A program made the translations under genes and the position numbers. 64,000 bases of DNA from NCBI RefSeq assembly GCF_002127325.2, contig NC_035440.2, forward strand, positions 70,369,819 to 70,433,818, in the 5' to 3' direction. Shown here piece by piece: positions 59,184 through 64,000 of the stretch (position 1 is its first letter; each line of letters starts with the position of its first letter). Under the pieces are notes generated by a model. The model was given only the letters and a program-made list of their open reading frames with translations. It had not been told where the DNA came from and made no database searches. This DNA comes from Helianthus annuus (Eukaryota; Streptophyta; Magnoliopsida; Asterales; Asteraceae).

Positions 59184-61529
59184 TGTGACAATCCGAGTTT
59201 TCAAGGTCTTTCCTCAACACGTTATTTGTTTCACAACTGTGTTTGTATAACTTGCTTACTTTGTAATTGTGCACGTTTATTACATGCTTGAGATACTGTG
59301 TTATTGTTTGATTTATGATTAATGTAACTTGTTCACGTACGGTACATGATTTATGTGTTACACTATTGTCTGGTTATTAAATGAAAGTTCATGAATTGTT
59401 TAAGATTACATAAACCTATCATATACTTATTCTGTTGATGAAACTTAAGACCTTGCCTTTCCTCTCTCGACGAAACAAGGGGAGTTTTGTCATTCTTACA
59501 CTCGACGAAACCTATGAAGTTTCGCCACATCCCTCCCTCGACGAAACATAGAGTTTCGTCATACCTGTCACGACGAAACATGGGGGTTTCGTCGGCCCAG
59601 GTTACGTCGAAGTCCATTAAGGGCCCGGTACACTTAAGTGAGTATATATTACGTGAAACTGTTATACTCGTCACATAACTGGCCAATTGAAAACCCTAGA
59701 ATTCTCCCTCGGTGCGACGACAACCTTGAGTCCTCGAAGCCCTCTAGATCGATCAAGTTAATGTTCCGTCTATCGTGGTTAGTGTTTAACCCTTACTTGA
59801 TTGTTTGATTGAAATCATCATTGACTGTATGTTGGAAATCATTATTAATTGTTGCTAGGTAATGTTTGGATCTTGACCGAATGATGATTTTGATAATAAC
59901 AGATTCATATGATTATCAGTTATATGCCCGAGTGATGTTCGTGTAAATTAGGGTTGATATTCTGTTGCCAATTTATTAGACTAGATGTGATGTTGTGATT
60001 GTATTCATCCATGATTCACTGCTCAGAGTTGATGTTTTTCTGTGTGATGTTTCCATTGTATGTTGTTATGTATATTCAGTGAATCGCTATTAGGGATAGG
60101 TGCATAATGATGATTTTTGTTAATAGGTCATTAGATCCATGTGATTATCTGATACTATTGTTGATGATTAGGGTTAACAATTAGACGATGATTGAAATTT
60201 TGTGCATTATGGAATGTCGTAACTGCTGAAACTACCGTTTCAGACGAAAGATCACGTGTGACGAAACCCTATAGGTTTCGCCACCTTACACATCGACGAA
60301 ACCCTATAGGTTTCGCCATAATACATTTCGGCGAAACTTTACAAGTTTTGCCGTAGGAATTTCGCCGACCTGTGAGTTACCACAACAGACTGTAGATTAG
60401 AACACTTAAGAAAAGGAATAACTTTGTTGTTATCTGTTACTGATGATAGTGAAGACTGGTTTTGCATGAGATTTATGTGTTACTTACTGATTGTGATTCT
60501 AAATGCACACTGTGATTATAAACTTATACGTGTTCCATGCGAACATAAACTGATTATGTATACATGCATACTATAGGCTTTGATTGATTAACTGTGAACA
60601 AGTAATTTAACATACCGAGCAAACCAAGGTGAGTTCACACTTCTGTAAGGCATGGGATTCCCGACGGTTGGGAATGGGTAAAGGAGTTAATTAGAAACTG
60701 CGTGATCTCCTGGTTTGGAACACGTACCACATCCTCTTTATTGAAGGGTGATAACACGTACTAAGGATTTATCGAAACCTGTGTGATCTCCTGGTTTGGG
60801 GACACGTACCACATCCTCTTTATCGAAGGGTGATAACATTGATACTAGACCAAAATCTCTATCATGAAGTCCCTCATTTTTATATCGACTTAATCGCCAG
60901 GCCAATGGAGAGCGGGTCATTAGTTAGATAGCGCTATTTAGGTTTGACAAGCCTCACACCGTGCCGCAGAGGATGGGCGTGAACTAATGGATCTGGGCAC
61001 TAGTCAATGATGATAGACATTGACGTTAGGGCACCAACTTACTTCAGTCAGTGGTCGATATGGTAACGGGTCTAGTGGATAGCATGGGGTAGCCCCCACT
61101 GCTTATGGTTTGGGAAACAAGAAACTGATTAATTACTGATTTTCAAATGAACTTATGGTTTTTGGAACAACATTAAAAGGGACAACCAACAGTGAACTCG
61201 CTCAACTTTGTTGTTGACTCGTTGTTACATGCCTTGCAGGTCGTTAGAGGTTCAGCTGGAGTTTGCAGGGGAGCAGGAGTCTTTGTGGGATATGGACCGT
61301 TGTGTGCCATGTTAAACTTTATGAACATTTAAACTTATACTTTGGTTTCTAAACTTTATGCTTCCGCTGGTAACTTGAATTGATTAACTTGTTTTTGCAC
61401 ACCAATTATATTGTGTGGTTGGACTTTTTATTTATTTAATTACATATGTTCAATATGATTGGTGGCTGGATCCTGGTCAGTCACGCCTCCTGCGGTGATA
61501 CTCCGCTTGTGGATTTTGGGGGTGTGACA
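59184..61529 (+). repeat. 3' LTR of the inner element
   Basis: It runs TGTGACAATCC to GGGGGTGTGACA, 2346 bp, and is followed by the TCAAT target duplication. It includes a further short duplication (GTGTGATCTCCTGGTTTG type, about 60700-60840) not present in the truncated 5' LTR. Hairpin motifs lie at 59468-59600 and 60245-60370. Confidence 0.92.
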
Positions 61530-61534
61530 TCAAT

Positions 61535-61884
61535 GGTATGTTCCTTGTTAATAACCTTTAAGCTTCGATTCTATTTGATACTGGTGCCGATAAAAGTTTT
61601 GTGTCCGTGGAATTTGAGTCTTTGATAAACTGTACACGCTCCAAGTTACCTGAGTCGTTCTCTGTTGAGGTAAGTCGATTCTTGTTAATTCTATCGTTTG
61701 TGATTGTACCCTGACTCTTAACCATCACGTGTTCTCTATTGATCTCATACCCATGCGTTTGGGTAGTTTTGATATTATTATCGGCATGGATTGGTTGCGT
61801 AAGAACCATGCCGAAATTGTTTGTCACAAGAAACTTGTTCGCCTTCCTCTGCCTTCCGGTGATACGTTGATCGTCTGTGGAGAC
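61535..61884 (+). pseudogene. Aspartic protease of the outer gypsy element, broken
   Basis: Directly after the second TCAAT the frame continues from gag: the protease active-site triad DTG lies at 61577-61585 in ILFDTGADKSFV, and the downstream GMDWLRKNHAEIVCH block is typical of gypsy proteases. There is a stop at 61559 and a frame change around 61680. At 61884 the domain is cut by the copia-like LTR. The protease would process the gag-pol polyprotein. Confidence 0.85.
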
Positions 61885-62373
61885 TGTAGGATCGTTTTCA
61901 GACTCGGATGAGTCGATCAGAAGAGTTTTTACCCAAAACAAGAGGCGGAAAATAATGTTTTGGTGCAATCTCAGCCATATTCACTTTTAGCTGTTGTTTT
62001 ATTGATTACTGAATCGGTTACAAGCTCTGACAACACTTCGGTAGCACTTCGTGGCAACCGGAATGACTTTGACCTAGATCTATTCTCTAATTTCGCTCCT
62101 AAGACACCCCTTTAAATAGATGTTTTGATTTCGCTCCAACATGTACGAGCGAAATCACATTACGAGCGAAATCAGAAGTTTACAACTACAAGCGAAATCA
62201 GGCTTTTAACCATTTCGGGCAGAATCAGAATGATGGGGTTTCGCTCCAAATGACAAGATGTCATTTGGAGCGGAATCACTTCCTAAGACAAGTTCTATGA
62301 TTCTGTGCCCTGTTCTAGCCTATACGACGCAAGACTCGATACAAGACGTAGGCGACAGACGGATGCACCAACA
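61885..62373 (-). repeat. 3' LTR of the copia-like element
   Basis: Termini are TGT...ACA. It has a TATTTAAAG TATA-like box on the minus strand (about 62111-62119) and repeats of GAGCGAAATC (62090-62275) upstream and around it. Confidence 0.6.
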
Positions 62374-62384
62374 AACTCCCCCTC
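62374..62384 (-). promoter_or_regulatory. Polypurine tract next to the copia-like LTR
   Basis: AACTCCCCCTC on the plus strand is GAGGGGGAGTT on the minus strand, directly against the LTR start. Confidence 0.6.
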
Positions 62385-64000
62385 GGATGTTGACGGAGTC
62401 TTCAGTTTCGAGTCTTCGGTTGTCAACCTTCAGTCTTTATCAGTCTTTATCACCAACAAACTCCTCTCTCTCGAATGTTGAATTTTTAAACTTTATCAGC
62501 ATCAGCAATTCCAGAATCAGTACTGGCTCTAACTGCTTCTTCAACTTTTCCTTCAGACTCCCCCTCTCAATTTGCTGGGATCGTAGTCTGGAATTCACAC
62601 ATTAATTCTAAGATCGTGACCTGGCTCGCTTCCAGCTCAGGTTATCTGCACAATCTCTACCCAACACATAAGTTTCTCAAAGATTAAATCTTTAAAGTTT
62701 AGAAACTATGTCAGAAAATATACAAAATGATTTGTTCTCTGTAAACCATTTGTAAGCATAACATCTTCATACACTCTCTCCCAAACCTGTTCTTCATGTT
62801 GAGCACTTGGAATTTCGAAAATCAGCTTTTCAACACCAGTTGTCAAAAATCTTTTTGGATTTTACAAAATTTATGCTAAAACACACTAAAATCTTTTTGG
62901 ATTTTTGAATAAAAGTAAATGCAGAAAATGAAATATTTACAGACAATATTTTTGTGAGTTCATGCAAGAGGATCATATCAGTTTTTGAGACATATCACTA
63001 ACACCGTTAAGCTAGATTTCATTTTAAGTTCTAAACAATTTACCTAGATTGTCAGTATGTTTGTCCACTTAAATTTTTACACAAATTTCAACTGTTTCGA
63101 GATACGCAATTAGTGTCTTAGATACTTAAACTTATTCGCGTGTCCCACTACTTGAATATACTCCTGTATCCAGATCCCAATATACAGTCTTACAGGTGAG
63201 TATACCACAGATGATATCTGTAAAGGGGTTAAATTGCGAGGGCCGTGAGAGCTCAGGTCGATACTTCCGTATACGCAGAGAGATGACGGCTTCGACTTTT
63301 GGTGTGTCCCCTTTAGACGATCTTTTCTTCAACAACAATGATTATCAATTTTATTGTTTAATCATAATTGCTGAGGGCTTTTGCTGTATTTCAAGCATTT
63401 TGCAGAAAGTATTATACGGGGACTAGGTCAGTACTTCCATACAACAGAAGTCCTGGTATAATACTCCAGATATCACTGAGCATAAAGACCTAGTATCTCA
63501 GAATAAGGGACCTTTCAAACAAGATTTCAGGGGTTACCTATATATCCAAGAAGTTGTTACCCACAGAATAAGCAAGTTTGAATTTTTTAGGTTTATATCT
63601 CGTCACAATTTACTAAATGTGTAAAAACCTACTGACACATCCACAGTGAGATTGTTTATCACATTTTGACTTTACATTTCTTTAGCATGTTGTGATAGTC
63701 CACTGATGTACTATCATTTCCTCTTTTATGCAACAAACACTCATTTTTCATTTTATCATGTTTTTGGCTTTTTCAGATTTTCTAATATTTTTTGAATTTT
63801 CTTAAAATTTCTTACTCCCCCTAAAATTCAAAAACATTTAAAGAAATTGAAAACACACTCTACAGAACATGACAACTGATATCGAATTGCCTCAAATCTC
63901 CATCCGCTTGGCATAAACAATTAGAACTCCCCCTCACAACAAACTATTTTCCCATTATGATTTCAAAACACTTAAGTTTGTTTTAATCAGAATGGTTTTT
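62385..64000 (-). other. Non-coding interior of the copia-like element
   Basis: No frame with coding character is seen. Segments such as AGTACTTCCATACAACAGAA and GATACTTCCGTATACGC, and further purine tracts, are consistent with the spacer between pol (or env-like) genes and the 3' LTR in SIRE-type elements. Confidence 0.45.

Larger units (their letters stand above)
55520..61529 (+). mobile_element. Second chromovirus (Tekay-like) inserted in gag-protease, deleted and dead
   Basis: TCAAT at 55515-55519 and 61530-61534 is a perfect target duplication. LTR ends are TGTGACA at both sides. The 5' LTR is cut short (55520-56990), and the 870 bases that complete it, the primer site, gag, protease and most of reverse transcriptase are gone. 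RNase H, integrase and chromodomain remain with stops and frameshifts. The 3' LTR (59184-61529) is full length. Confidence 0.92.
49898..61884 (+). mobile_element. Ty3/gypsy (Tekay-like) element, 5' part, doubly interrupted
   Basis: The order is LTR (49898-52408), iMet primer site, a ~1.8-kb leader with repeats, gag (54278-55519), an inserted second chromovirus (55520-61529), protease (61530-61884), then a copia-like insertion. The reading frame passes without a shift from the last gag codon before the insertion (ending at 55519) to the first codon after the second TCAAT (61535). That shows both parts belonged to one gag-protease ORF. Reverse transcriptase and the 3' LTR would lie beyond 64000. 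Confidence 0.85.
61885..64000 (-). mobile_element. Copia-like element (SIRE/Maximus style), minus strand, runs off window
   Basis: On the minus strand an LTR starting TGTTGGTGCATCC and ending CGATCCTACA lies at 61885-62373, preceded by a purine tract GAGGGGGAG. Further CTCCCCCT (minus AGGGGGAG) motifs lie near 62558, 63815 and 63929. Repeated purine tracts upstream of the 3' LTR are a known trait of SIRE/Maximus copia elements. No coding region is reached before the window ends. GAGAC at 61880-61884 should be its target duplication. Confidence 0.6.

Overview
The window is nuclear DNA of a eudicot plant. It holds one intact host gene, an ARGONAUTE1, and almost everything else is nested transposable elements. 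Primer binding sites matching plant tRNA-Asp and tRNA-iMet, GT-AG introns, a miR168 site and Tekay-like chromovirus elements all say plant. The style of the repeats (CGGTT-rich and GGTACC-rich families, LTRs ending GGGGTGTGACA) suggests Asteraceae, but that is inference from memory of repeat style.

Layout. 1-2871: a short non-autonomous LTR element with a tRNA-Asp primer site and one gag-like ORF. 2872-4919: a truncated or solo gypsy LTR. 4920-15200: an old interspersed repeat split by a cluster of elements seated in (TA)n tracts (6161-14506); the largest of these, about 6 kb, carries LINE fragments and an array of a 10-bp palindrome. 15655-26140: a Mutator-like element with roughly 300-bp inverted ends and a 9-bp target duplication. 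It contains a probable GGTACC-rich Helitron, which itself contains a 5.8-kb minus-strand LTR element with target duplication GAAAA. A second Helitron sits in its right terminal repeat. 26150-29180: unassigned repeat-like DNA.

29515-34630 (minus): ARGONAUTE1 with 20 coding exons that join in frame to 1055 codons, all four catalytic residues, a miR168 site, and a nearly identical 36-codon tandem duplication just upstream of that site.

35290-38000: a second copy of the old interspersed repeat. 38574-49897: two minus-strand solo-like gypsy LTRs; the second is split by a young 8.6-kb large retrotransposon derivative (40618-49227) with 2.82-kb LTRs and target duplication ACTAT. 49898-61884: the 5' part of a Tekay-like gypsy element (LTR, iMet primer site, leader repeats, gag, protease). 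A second chromovirus (55520-61529, target duplication TCAAT) interrupts it exactly between gag and protease. 61885-64000: a minus-strand copia-like element that interrupts the protease.

Many insertions could be dated relative to one another from matching target duplications or from an unoccupied copy of the same site inside the window. Several unrelated families carry arrays of short, family-specific palindromes, the most unusual recurring pattern here. Alignments and difference counts were done by eye; element ends rest on visible terminal motifs and target duplications.
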